From NCBI GenBank assembly GCA_030525945.1, contig JAUNDT010000002.1, positions 176,150 through 240,149 on the forward strand: a stretch of DNA of 64,000 nucleotides. The letters are read 5' to 3'. This DNA is from Coriobacteriaceae bacterium (GTDB lineage Bacteria > Actinomycetota > Coriobacteriia > Coriobacteriales > Coriobacteriaceae). Within the stretch, counting starts at the first letter, position 1. Each line of letters begins with the position of its first letter. This document shows, one piece after another, positions 37,675-46,472 of this stretch. The notes under the pieces were generated by a model that did not search any database, was not told the origin of the DNA, and saw only the letters and a list, made by a program, of their open reading frames with translations. The translations under genes and the position numbers were made by a program.

Positions 37675-40463
37675 TGGTCCTTCTTCCGGGTGGTCTTGGG
37701 CATCCTCACGCGAATGCCTCCGTTGGCCTGTTCAACACAATAGCGCTTTTTGCGCCCACCGTGACGCGTGCCGGCCGTCTTCACGCCATCGCGATTCATT
37801 GCGGGTTGTGCCGGGCGAGCTTCTCGAACATCGATCTGCTCCTGTGCATGCGCCTCGGCGCGAGCAAGGTCGCGAGCCGCGGCGCGCTTCTTCAGGCGCG
37901 TGCGAGCCTTGGAAAGAGCGCGTTGAAACACCGTGCCGGTGCTGCTCACACGCCGCTTGCTACCACGGCCATGCACCCGAATGCCGCGTCCGAAACCCGT
38001 GGCAAGCCGGGAGGTCCGCTCGGGCGAGCGGTCGAGCGCATCGGCCAAAGCGGCGAACAGCAAGCATCCTGCACAGGAGAAAATCGCGGTGAGCAGGGCA
38101 GTCCCCACCGAAAGCGGTGCAATGGAGAAAAACCCAGGGAACACCGTGACGCCCGCGGCTATGCCGAGCACGGCGCACGCAAAGACGGCCTTGCGCAACG
38201 GCGTAAACGGAACGGAGATTCTCCAAATGAGATGCAGCCCCACGGCGCAAGTGGAGATGAGGCACATGGTCGAAACGGACGCGGAGCTCAGGCCGAACAG
38301 GCGCGCGGACCCGATGCACAGAACCGACGTCGCCAAAACTCCCGTAGCCGCAGGCAGGGCCTTCTTCAGCACGTTGGCCAAAAAGCTGCCGCGCACGCGG
38401 GAGCGATTGGGCTCAAGCGCGAGCACGAAGCTCGGGAACCCGATACAGAAGAAGTTGATCAGCGTCATGGTCACCGGCTGAAACGGATACGGGGGCGCCA
38501 CGATGCAAAGGGCGGCGAGCCCCATGGAGAACAAGGTCTTGGTAAGGAAGAGCGCGGCGGAGCGCTGCAGGTTGTTGATTGAGCGCCTACCTTCGGCGAC
38601 TACCTCGGGCATGGAGGCGAAATCATTGTTCACGAGGACGATTTCCGCCACATTGCGCGCAGCATCCGAACCCGCCGCCATGGCAACGGAGCAGTCCGCC
38701 TCTTTGAGCGCGAGCACGTCGTTCACACCGTCGCCTGTCATGGCAACCGTGTGGCCGCGCCGCTGCATGGCAACCACGAGCTCGCGTTTTTGCTGCGGGG
38801 TCACGCGGCCGAACACGCGGTAACGATCCACCGCCGCATCGAGCTTGGCGGGCGTATCGAGCGTCATGGCATCGACGAACGAGTCGGCGCCCGGCACGCC
38901 CGCAACGCGGGCGATTGAGGCGACGGTACGAGGGTCGTCGCCCGAAATGACGTTCAGGCGCACTCCCTGCTCCGAGAAGTACCGAATGGTCTCGGCGGCA
39001 GAAGCGCGAATCTCATCTTTAATGGTGACGAACCCGAGAAGACGAGCCTCTCCGAGCGTATTGCCCTCGTCGTCAAACCCGTCAACGGCCGCCACGGCCA
39101 AAACGCGGCAGCTCGATGCAAGCTCGGATATCGCGGCCTCGTACGCGGCATACGTCTGCGCACCCAGGACGAATTGCGCAGCGCCCATAACGGCATGCAC
39201 AGAGCCAAACGACGCGCCGCTCCATTTTTTCGCGGAGTTGAACGGGATGACGCGCGTGGCCTCGGGTGCCCTGGCATCGGCCGTTTCGTAGTAGTTAAGA
39301 ATCGCCGTGCACGTTTCGTTGGCATCGGCGGAAGTCGCACGAGCAATGCCCAAGAGCGCCTCGTGAACTTGGCGTGAGCGCTCCTCGGCAAAATCTTGCG
39401 CGCGAACAGCTCTCCCCTCGTTCGCGACGTACACCTCATCGACCTGCATGTGACCGGAGGTGATGGTTCCCGTCTTATCCAGGCAAAGCACGTCAACGCG
39501 TGCGAGCGTCTCGATGCAGTAGAGCTGCTGTGCCAAGACCTTGCGCCGGGCCAGGCGGATCGTGGCGATGGCGAGCACGGAGCTGGTGAGCAGCACGAGG
39601 CCCTGTGGGATCATGCCCAAAAGCGCGCCAACCGTGCTCAGAATCGCCGCGCTCACATCGGTCCAGTCGGCCGTGCCCGTGAGCAACCAGGCCGCGAACC
39701 CCATGGCGGGCTCAGGGTTCACGTGGGACCAGGCAACGTAGGGGCGATAGATGCTCGCACAGAACAACGCCAGCCCAAGCGGCACCATGAGCACGCTGGC
39801 GAACCGCACGATGGCGCCGAGCGCGTTCATGATCTCGGAATTAACCTTTTTAACGTACTTCGCCTCGTTGTTGATGCGTGCGACGTAGTTGTCCGCGCCC
39901 ACGTGACGCACGCGAGCATAGACCAGCCCCGCGTCGATAAAGCTGCCACTCATGAGCTCATCGCCCGGGCGCTTGTGAATCGGATTGCTCTCACCGGTGA
40001 GAAGGCTCTCATTGACATGGCACTCGCCGCTCACGACCCGCGCATCAGCCGGAATCTGATCGCCGCGACCCAGACGAATCAGATCGTCGAGCACGATTTG
40101 GTCGAGATCGAGTTCGACCTCCGCCCCATCACGCACGGCGACGGCCTTTTTGGCCGCAAGTAAGGTGAGCTTGTCGACCATACGCTTGGAGCGAAGGGCC
40201 TGCACGATACCGATGCCCGTGTTCGCTACGACGATGCCCAAAAACGTAAGGTTCTTCCATGCCCCCGTGGCAATAACGAGGAGGGCGAGGATGAGGTTGA
40301 TGAGATTGAACAGCGTGCAGACGTTCTCGAGCACGACCTCGCGAACGGATTTCGTTTTGAGATCGGTGTTGACGTTGACCTTACCCTCGGCAATGCGACT
40401 CTCGACCTCGGCCGAGGAAAGCCCCGAAAGACTCGGATCGCAAGATGTGTGCTCGTCGGCCAT
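37671..40463 (-). CDS. Cation-transporting P-type ATPase, CtpE-like
   Basis: About 930 residues. TGES (156-159) marks the actuator domain, DKTGT (329-333) the phosphorylation site and TGDGVND (576-582) the hinge. The order of helices and the stretch LLTSSVLAIATIRLARRKVL resemble mycobacterial CtpE, a calcium transporter. In helix M4 the usual PEGL is PQGL (286-289). A basic, Arg/Lys-rich tail of about 120 residues follows the last helix. ATG 40463 is chosen because the upstream frame runs into tRNA-Arg; its ribosome site is weak. Confidence 0.88.
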   Translation of the reverse strand: MADEHTSCDPSLSGLSSAEVESRIAEGKVNVNTDLKTKSVREVVLENVCTLFNLINLILALLVIATGAWKNLTFLGIVVANTGIGIVQALRSKRMVDKLTLLAAKKAVAVRDGAEVELDLDQIVLDDLIRLGRGDQIPADARVVSGECHVNESLLTGESNPIHKRPGDELMSGSFIDAGLVYARVRHVGADNYVARINNEAKYVKKVNSEIMNALGAIVRFASVLMVPLGLALFCASIYRPYVAWSHVNPEPAMGFAAWLLTGTADWTDVSAAILSTVGALLGMIPQGLVLLTSSVLAIATIRLARRKVLAQQLYCIETLARVDVLCLDKTGTITSGHMQVDEVYVANEGRAVRAQDFAEERSRQVHEALLGIARATSADANETCTAILNYYETADARAPEATRVIPFNSAKKWSGASFGSVHAVMGAAQFVLGAQTYAAYEAAISELASSCRVLAVAAVDGFDDEGNTLGEARLLGFVTIKDEIRASAAETIRYFSEQGVRLNVISGDDPRTVASIARVAGVPGADSFVDAMTLDTPAKLDAAVDRYRVFGRVTPQQKRELVVAMQRRGHTVAMTGDGVNDVLALKEADCSVAMAAGSDAARNVAEIVLVNNDFASMPEVVAEGRRSINNLQRSAALFLTKTLFSMGLAALCIVAPPYPFQPVTMTLINFFCIGFPSFVLALEPNRSRVRGSFLANVLKKALPAATGVLATSVLCIGSARLFGLSSASVSTMCLISTCAVGLHLIWRISVPFTPLRKAVFACAVLGIAAGVTVFPGFFSIAPLSVGTALLTAIFSCAGCLLFAALADALDRSPERTSRLATGFGRGIRVHGRGSKRRVSSTGTVFQRALSKARTRLKKRAAARDLARAEAHAQEQIDVREARPAQPAMNRDGVKTAGTRHGGRKKRYCVEQANGGIRVRMPKTTRKKDQ

Positions 40464-40542
40464 GGAAACCCCAACCGCTTGCAGCTTGCAGATACACGAA
40501 AGGCCACGTGAACCAAGTGATTCCCGTGACCCTGAAAGTCTG

Positions 40543-40619
40543 TGGTGCGCCATATAGGGTTCGAACCTACGGCCTTCTGCTCCGGAGGCAGACGCTCTGA
40601 TCCACTGAGCTAATGGCGC
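40543..40619 (-). tRNA. tRNA-Arg (anticodon CCG, reads CGG)
   Basis: 77 nt including an encoded CCA. Acceptor arms GCGCCAT and ATGGCGC pair fully. The anticodon arm is TCTGC-CTCCGGA-GCAGA with CCG in the middle, and the T arm contains GGTTCGAACC. It lies upstream of the P-type ATPase on the same strand. Confidence 0.97.
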
Positions 40620-40631
40620 GCAACGCGGACC

Positions 40632-40637
40632 ATTATA
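40632..40637 (-). promoter_or_regulatory. -10 box of tRNA-Arg
   Basis: Consensus TATAAT on the minus strand, 12 bp before the first tRNA base. The -35 position holds CGTATC, a weak match. Confidence 0.6.
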
Positions 40638-40735
40638 CCCAAACCGCGCGCAGCGATACGCGCAATCGAAAACATCATGGGCATGGGCATGTGTCGAAGA
40701 CGTTACGAAACGCAACTGCCGTCAAGACGCTGCGG

Positions 40736-40741
40736 TACACT
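40736..40741 (+). promoter_or_regulatory. -10 box of the aromatic amino acid cluster
   Basis: TACACT on the plus strand, about 60 bp before the aroF start. No clear -35 partner and no leader-peptide attenuator was seen in 40638-40799. Confidence 0.45.
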
Positions 40742-40799
40742 AGCGTGAGCTTAATTCTGCCGCCACATGCGCGGCGCACGCCGGAAAGGAACCGTGTCC

Positions 40800-41819
40800 A
40801 TGATCGCCATCTTGCGCAAAAACGCACCCGAAGACGCCGTCTCGCATATCGTCTCCTGGATCGAGGGCAAGGGCCTCACGGCACATGTGAGCCGCGGTGA
40901 GAACGAGACCATCATCGGACTGGTGGGCGATACCACCAAAATCGACCCTTTCCTGCTTGAGTCCATGGACGTGGTTCAGCGTGTTCAGCGCGTATCCGAG
41001 CCGTTCAAGAAGGCGAACCGCAAGTTCCACCCCGCCGACACCGTGGTTGATTTTGGCGAGGGCATCAAGATCGGCGGCGGCAACTTCCAGGTCATCGCGG
41101 GCCCCTGCTCTGTTGAGGGCGAAAACCTCATCGAGATCGCCAAGCGCTGCCGCAAGGCAGGCGCCACGATGCTGCGCGGCGGAGCCTACAAGCCCCGTAC
41201 CTCACCGTACGCATACCAGGGCATGGGCGAGGCGGGCCTCGACCTGCTCCTCGAGGCCAAGGCGGAGACCGGTATGCCCATCGTCACCGAGGTCATGGAC
41301 GTGCGCGATGTCGAGCTGTTCGTGAACCGCGGCATCGACGTCATGCAGATCGGAGCCCGCAACGCGCAGAACTTCAACCTGCTCAAGGAAGTCGGCAAGA
41401 CGAACACGCCGGTGCTGCTCAAGCGCGGCATCGCCGGCACCATCGACGAGCTGCTCATGGCCGCCGAGTACATCATGAGCGAGGGCAACGAGCTCGTGAT
41501 GCTGTGCGAGCGCGGCATCCGCACCTTTGAGACCCGCACCCGCAACACCTTTGACCTGAACGCCATCCCGGCCCTTCACGAGCTGTCGCATCTGCCCGTG
41601 GTCGCCGACCCGAGCCACGCCACCGGCTACACGCGCTACGTCGAGCCTATGGCGCTCGCCGCCTGCGCCGCCGGTGCCGACGCGCTCGAGATCGAGGTGC
41701 ACGATAACCCGTCCGAGGCGTGGTCCGACGGCGCCCAGGCGCTCACGCCCGACCAGTTCGACCGCACCATGGAGCGCATTCGCGCCATCCGCGCCGTCGT
41801 CGCCGGCATGGAGGCGTAA
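40800..41819 (+). CDS. aroF: 3-deoxy-7-phosphoheptulonate synthase (DAHP synthase, type I-beta)
   Basis: First shikimate-pathway step: PEP plus erythrose-4-phosphate to DAHP. About 339 residues. An N-terminal ferredoxin-like regulatory domain (1-66) precedes a TIM barrel with VIAGPCSVEGEN, KPRTSPYAYQGMGEAGL and DPSHATGYTRYVEPMALAA. That fusion is typical of feedback-regulated type I-beta enzymes. ATG 40800 lies about 10 bases after AAAGGA; a GTG two codons earlier is an alternative. tyrA follows after 6 bp. Confidence 0.95.
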   Translation: MIAILRKNAPEDAVSHIVSWIEGKGLTAHVSRGENETIIGLVGDTTKIDPFLLESMDVVQRVQRVSEPFKKANRKFHPADTVVDFGEGIKIGGGNFQVIAGPCSVEGENLIEIAKRCRKAGATMLRGGAYKPRTSPYAYQGMGEAGLDLLLEAKAETGMPIVTEVMDVRDVELFVNRGIDVMQIGARNAQNFNLLKEVGKTNTPVLLKRGIAGTIDELLMAAEYIMSEGNELVMLCERGIRTFETRTRNTFDLNAIPALHELSHLPVVADPSHATGYTRYVEPMALAACAAGADALEIEVHDNPSEAWSDGAQALTPDQFDRTMERIRAIRAVVAGMEA

Positions 41820-41825
41820 GGCGCC

Positions 41826-42755
41826 ATGGACGCACAGACGGAACCGCAGGATACACACGAGGTGCCCACGGTCGGCATCGTGGGGCTCGGGCTCATCGGC
41901 GGCAGCTTCGCCCGCGCCTACGCCGCCGCCGGATGGCGCGTGCTGGCATGGGACACCGACGCCGACACGCTCGCCATCGCGCGCATCGATGTGCTTTCGG
42001 GACTTCTTCGCACGGCGGATGATGTGGCATCGTGCGACCTCATCGTACTTGCAACCTATCCCGACGCGTGCCTCACATGGCTGCGCGCGCATGCCGAAGA
42101 CCTCGCCTGCGCCACCCAAACCGCTCATGACAATGGCCGTTCCTTCGGTCCGGTCGTCATCGATGTCGCGGGCGTGAAAACCCATGTGTGTGAGGAGGCG
42201 TTTGCGCTCGCGCGCGACCACGGTTTCGCCTTTTGCGGTGCGCACCCCATGGCGGGCACGGAGTTCTCCGGGTTCGCGCACGCGCGCGCCGACCTGTTCC
42301 AGGGCGCGCCTTTGGTTCTCACCCCACCCCCGCTTGAGGATGCACGTCGGCTCGATCTGCTCGACCGCGTGCACACACTGGTAAAACCATGCGGATTCGG
42401 ATCGTTTTCCGTAACCACGCCGAGCGAGCATGACCGCGTGATCGCATTCACCAGCCAGCTGGCGCACGTGGTCAGCAATGCATACGTCAAAAGCCCCACA
42501 GCGGCCAGTCACCACGGGTTCTCCGCCGGCAGCTACCGAGATTTGACCCGCGTGGCGCATCTCAACGCCCCCATGTGGACCGAGCTCATGCTAGCGAATG
42601 CCGACGACCTCGCATTAGAGATCGACACGATTGTTCGCAACCTCGCCAGCGTGCAGGATGCCCTAGAAAACCACGATGCCCAGCGCCTGGAGGAGCTCCT
42701 CGCCGAAGGCGACCGCATCAAGCGCAGCCTCGACGATACCCCACGCACCCGATAG
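41826..42755 (+). CDS. tyrA: Prephenate dehydrogenase
   Basis: Converts prephenate to 4-hydroxyphenylpyruvate for tyrosine. 309 residues. The Rossmann motif GIVGLGLIGGSFARAY is near residue 17, and the catalytic-region GAHPMAGTEFSGF and late SQLAHVVSNAY are present. No ACT domain or chorismate mutase is attached. It sits between aroF and aroB with gaps of 6 and 12 bp. Confidence 0.93.
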   Translation: MDAQTEPQDTHEVPTVGIVGLGLIGGSFARAYAAAGWRVLAWDTDADTLAIARIDVLSGLLRTADDVASCDLIVLATYPDACLTWLRAHAEDLACATQTAHDNGRSFGPVVIDVAGVKTHVCEEAFALARDHGFAFCGAHPMAGTEFSGFAHARADLFQGAPLVLTPPPLEDARRLDLLDRVHTLVKPCGFGSFSVTTPSEHDRVIAFTSQLAHVVSNAYVKSPTAASHHGFSAGSYRDLTRVAHLNAPMWTELMLANADDLALEIDTIVRNLASVQDALENHDAQRLEELLAEGDRIKRSLDDTPRTR

Positions 42756-42767
42756 AAAGCCGTGAAC

Positions 42768-43913
42768 ATGACAGCCCCCGCATACAGCATCGACATAAAT
42801 ACGCCGCAGCCCTACCGCGTCTTGGTGGGAACGTTCCTGCTCGAGCAAATCGGCGAGCTCACCCGCGGCGTATGCGAGAGCGCGTCGCGTGCGCTCATCA
42901 TCAGCGACTCGAACGTGGCGCCGCTCTATGCCGCTCCGGTGAGCGAAAGCCTCAAAAGCGCGGGATTCGCCACCTCGATCGCCACATTCGAGGCAGGCGA
43001 GAATCAGAAGAACATGCGCACCTACGGTGAACTCCTTGATCGCTGCGCGGATGAGCAGCTCACGCGTAGCGATGTCATCATCGCACTGGGCGGCGGCGTC
43101 GTGGGCGACATGGCCGGCTTCGTCGCCGCAACGTACATGCGCGGCATCCCCTTCATTCAGGTGCCCACGACGCTGCTCGCTATGGTCGACTCTTCCGTGG
43201 GCGGCAAGACCGCGGTCGATCTTGAGAGCGGGAAGAACCTCGCTGGCGCATTTTGGCAGCCCCGCCTGGTGGTGGCAGACATCGGATGCTTGGGCACGCT
43301 CAGCGATGAGCAGTTCGCCGATGGGTGCGGCGAGGTCATCAAGCACGCCATGATCGCCGACGCGGATCTTTTCGACGAGCTCGAGCGCACCCCGCTCACC
43401 CTCGAACTCGTGAAGACCGACCTTGCGCGTGCCGCCTGGCTCATCGCGCGCAACATCGACATCAAGCGTGCCGTCGTCGTCGAGGACGAACGCGAGAGCG
43501 GCCTGCGCAAGCTGCTGAACTTCGGCCACACAATCGGGCATGGCGTTGAGGCGGCGGCGAACTACGCGCTGGGGCACGGCACCTGCGTGGGCATCGGCAT
43601 GGTGGCCATCGCCAGCGCCTCGGTGACTGCGGGCGTCTGCGACGAGGGCGTGCCCGAGCGACTGGCGCGGCTCCTGCATGCGCACGGCCTTGAGCTTGCA
43701 TGCGATGCGGCTGACGATGATGTTTACGAATCCGCCCTGCACGACAAGAAGCGCGCGGGCGATCACATCGACCTCGTGGTCCCTCGCGTCATTGGCGCCG
43801 CCTCCCTGGCGCCCACGCCCTTAGACGAGTTCCGCCGAATCCTCGAGGTGGGCCTGGCGTGCGCCAAGGCTCTGTCCGAGGAAATCACCCAGGCCGAGGA
43901 GGCATCATGTTAG
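42768..43913 (+). CDS. aroB: 3-dehydroquinate synthase
   Basis: Second pathway step, DAHP to 3-dehydroquinate, NAD- and metal-dependent. 381 residues. Family segments: ALGGGVVGDMAGFVAATYMRG, QVPTTLLAMVDSSVGGKTA and the metal-site region LNFGHTIGHGVEA. ATG 42768 lies 8 bases after AGAAAG; a GTG at 42762 is possible. The end overlaps aroA by 7 bp. Confidence 0.95.
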   Translation: MTAPAYSIDINTPQPYRVLVGTFLLEQIGELTRGVCESASRALIISDSNVAPLYAAPVSESLKSAGFATSIATFEAGENQKNMRTYGELLDRCADEQLTRSDVIIALGGGVVGDMAGFVAATYMRGIPFIQVPTTLLAMVDSSVGGKTAVDLESGKNLAGAFWQPRLVVADIGCLGTLSDEQFADGCGEVIKHAMIADADLFDELERTPLTLELVKTDLARAAWLIARNIDIKRAVVVEDERESGLRKLLNFGHTIGHGVEAAANYALGHGTCVGIGMVAIASASVTAGVCDEGVPERLARLLHAHGLELACDAADDDVYESALHDKKRAGDHIDLVVPRVIGAASLAPTPLDEFRRILEVGLACAKALSEEITQAEEASC

Positions 43914-45223
43914 CGCGCATCAATCCCCAACCGCTCTCGGGCACCGTACCCGCCATCGCCTCCAAGTCGATGGCGCACCGCATCATCATCGCCGCCGCGC
44001 TTGCCAACGGCGTGACCCGCATTGCCTGCGACTCAACCTGTGCGGACATCGATGCGACTATCCGCTGCCTCACCGCCCTCGGCGCCCGCATCCAGTGGGT
44101 CTCCGGTGGACTTGAGGTGCACCCCGCCCCCAAGAGTATCGAACACGGCCTTTTGCGCGCCCTCGCGGGAGCGACGCTCGACTGCGGAGAGTCGGGTTCG
44201 ACCCTTCGTTTCATGCTGCCCGTCGCTTGCGCCCTGGGCGCGGATGCGACCTTCGTGGGCTCCGGCCGACTTGGAGAGCGTCCGCTTTCCCCGCTCGCAG
44301 AAGAGCTCATCGCCGCCGGCAGCGAACTCGAGGGCCTCGGCGGCCTGCCCCTGCGCACCAAAGGCCGCATGCGCGCAGGGCGCTTCGAGCTGCCCGGCAA
44401 TGTGAGCTCACAGTACGTCTCCGGTCTGCTGCTGGCCGCACCCCTGCTGGCAGGCACCACCGAGGTTGCCGTAACCGGTGAGCTCGAAAGCCGCCCGTAT
44501 GTCGACCTCACCATCGACGTGCTCGGCCGATTCGGCGTAGAGGTTACCGTGGAGGAGGGCGCTACCGCCGCCGGCCTGCCGCTCACCGTATTCACCGTAA
44601 GCTCGCAGGGCTACCGAACGCCCAGGGAGATCGCCGTTGAGGGCGACTGGTCCAACGCCGCCTTTTGGCTGTGCGCGGGCGCTCTCGGCAGGCACTCGGT
44701 GACGGTGCGCGGCGTCTCGGCCAACTCCATCCAGGGGGACCGCAACGTGGGCGCCGCCCTCATGCTCTTTGGCGCCAAGGGGCAGCGCAATGCGCGCGCG
44801 GCGACCATCCGCCCTGACCGCCTGCGCGGCATCACGCTCGATGCGCACGATATACCCGACCTGGTTCCCGTACTCGCCGCTGTGGCGTCATGCGCAGAGG
44901 GAACCACCCGTTTCACCGGCTGCTCCCGCCTGCGCATCAAGGAATCCGACCGCCTGGCGACCACGGCGGCGGAACTCACCAACCTGGGCGCGCGTGTGCG
45001 CGTTGAGGGCGATGGCCTCGTAATCGAAGGGTCCCCGATGCTTGCCGGCGGGCGCGTGAACAGCCACAACGACCACCGCATCGCCATGATGGCGGCCGTT
45101 GCCGCGGTTCGATGCGAGGGCATGGTTGAAATCGCAGGCGCCGAAGCGGTGAACAAGAGCTACCCGGATTTCTTCGAGCACTATCGCATGCTGGGCGGAG
45201 ACGTCGAACTTATCGACGAATAG
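43907..45223 (+). CDS. aroA: 3-phosphoshikimate 1-carboxyvinyltransferase (EPSP synthase)
   Basis: 438 residues. It joins shikimate-3-phosphate and PEP. Signatures: SKSMAHRIIIAAALANGVT, LDCGESGSTLRFMLPVA and RIKESDRLATTAAELTNLGA; the C-terminal HNDHRIAMM is intact. ATG 43907 has GAGGAGG just upstream inside aroB. aroC follows after 18 bp. Confidence 0.96.
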   Translation: MLARINPQPLSGTVPAIASKSMAHRIIIAAALANGVTRIACDSTCADIDATIRCLTALGARIQWVSGGLEVHPAPKSIEHGLLRALAGATLDCGESGSTLRFMLPVACALGADATFVGSGRLGERPLSPLAEELIAAGSELEGLGGLPLRTKGRMRAGRFELPGNVSSQYVSGLLLAAPLLAGTTEVAVTGELESRPYVDLTIDVLGRFGVEVTVEEGATAAGLPLTVFTVSSQGYRTPREIAVEGDWSNAAFWLCAGALGRHSVTVRGVSANSIQGDRNVGAALMLFGAKGQRNARAATIRPDRLRGITLDAHDIPDLVPVLAAVASCAEGTTRFTGCSRLRIKESDRLATTAAELTNLGARVRVEGDGLVIEGSPMLAGGRVNSHNDHRIAMMAAVAAVRCEGMVEIAGAEAVNKSYPDFFEHYRMLGGDVELIDE

Positions 45224-45241
45224 CAGGATTGGAGTACGGGT

Positions 45242-46348
45242 ATGGCATCGATGTACGGCAATGTCCTTCATCTGTCCATTTTCGGGCAGTCGCACTCCCC
45301 CGCCATTGGATGCTCGATCGACGGCCTGCCCGCGGGCATTGCCGTAGACGAGGAGAAGCTGCAGGAGTTCCTCAACCGACGCGCGCCTGGGCGAAGTGAC
45401 ACCTCGACCACGCGCCGCGAGGCCGACGCCCCCGAGTTCATCGCCGGCGTAACGGACGGATTCACAAACGGAGCCCCGCTGGCGGCGATCATCCGCAACA
45501 CGAACACGCGCAGCGTGGATTACAACAATCTCCGCCGTATTCCGCGACCCGGGCATGCCGATCTCCCTGCACAGATCAAATACCGGGGCTACCAGGACGT
45601 CTCGGGCGGCGGGCATTTCTCGGGACGCCTCACGGCGCCCCTGTGCATTGCGGGTGGCATCGCGCTTCAGGCGCTTGAGGAGCGTGGCATCCGCATCGCC
45701 GCGCACATTTCCTCGCTGGGGCCCGACCGCATCGAAGACACCCCGCTCGACCCCTTAAAGCCGAACAACGTGCAGCTCGATGCGATTGCAGCCAATCCGC
45801 TCCCCTGCGTGAGCGCCGCTGCGGCCCAGCGCATGCACGCCTGCATTATGGATGCCAAAAACGAGCTCGATAGCGTGGGCGGCATTATCGAATGCGTGGC
45901 CTACGACGTGCCGGCGGGTCTCGGAGACCCCATGTTCGACGGCATCGAAAACCGCATCGCGCGCATCGCATTCGGCATTCCGGCTGTTAAAGGCGTGGAA
46001 TTCGGGGCGGGCATGGAAGCCGCCCATTTACGCGGCAGCGAGAACAACGACCCGTACCGTGTGGGAGACGATGGCGCGGCGCCGCTCTCGAACCATGCGG
46101 GCGGCATCTTAGGCGGCATCACGACGGGCGCGCCCATCGTGTGGCGCATGGCCGTAAAGCCCACGCCCTCGATCGGACGCAAGCAGCAGAGTGTAGATCT
46201 CACCACAGACTCGAATGCCGAGCTCGTGGTTCACGGGCGCCATGACCCCTGCATCGTTCCCCGCGCCGTGCCCGTTGCCGAGGCCGCCTGCGCCCTAGCG
46301 CTGCTCGACGCGATGCTCGAGGACCGCATGTGGGACTGCGAGCCTTAG
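45242..46348 (+). CDS. aroC: Chorismate synthase
   Basis: Last common step, FMN-dependent loss of phosphate from EPSP. 368 residues. Seen: FGQSHSPAIGCSIDGLPAG, the RRAPGRSDTSTTRREAD block, RPGHADLPAQIKYRGYQDVSG and the C-terminal GRHDPCIVPRAVPVAEA. In the first motif the usual ESHG-type sequence is QSHSP. A 124-bp C-rich spacer separates it from pheA. Confidence 0.95.
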   Translation: MASMYGNVLHLSIFGQSHSPAIGCSIDGLPAGIAVDEEKLQEFLNRRAPGRSDTSTTRREADAPEFIAGVTDGFTNGAPLAAIIRNTNTRSVDYNNLRRIPRPGHADLPAQIKYRGYQDVSGGGHFSGRLTAPLCIAGGIALQALEERGIRIAAHISSLGPDRIEDTPLDPLKPNNVQLDAIAANPLPCVSAAAAQRMHACIMDAKNELDSVGGIIECVAYDVPAGLGDPMFDGIENRIARIAFGIPAVKGVEFGAGMEAAHLRGSENNDPYRVGDDGAAPLSNHAGGILGGITTGAPIVWRMAVKPTPSIGRKQQSVDLTTDSNAELVVHGRHDPCIVPRAVPVAEAACALALLDAMLEDRMWDCEP

Positions 46349-46472
46349 AGGCCCCGCCGCACCACAGCCCCACTTCGCACCGCCACCGCGCATCGCCGCG
46401 CAGCTTCGTGCTGCCACCGCGCACAACCGCCCCGCTTTCCTCCCGCCTTACCCGCAATGGTTAGGAACCGCC
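46349..46472 (+). other. C-rich, G-poor spacer between aroC and pheA
   Basis: No ORF. The plus strand is strongly C-biased with few G residues and contains two near-identical GCCACCGCGCA stretches. Such composition is typical of Rho-loading (rut) sites. No hairpin terminator is visible. Confidence 0.4.

Noticed and set aside
37671..40715. 1014-codon start for the P-type ATPase
   Set aside because: The extra 84 codons run through tRNA-Arg; the ATG at 40463 fits the family N-terminus.
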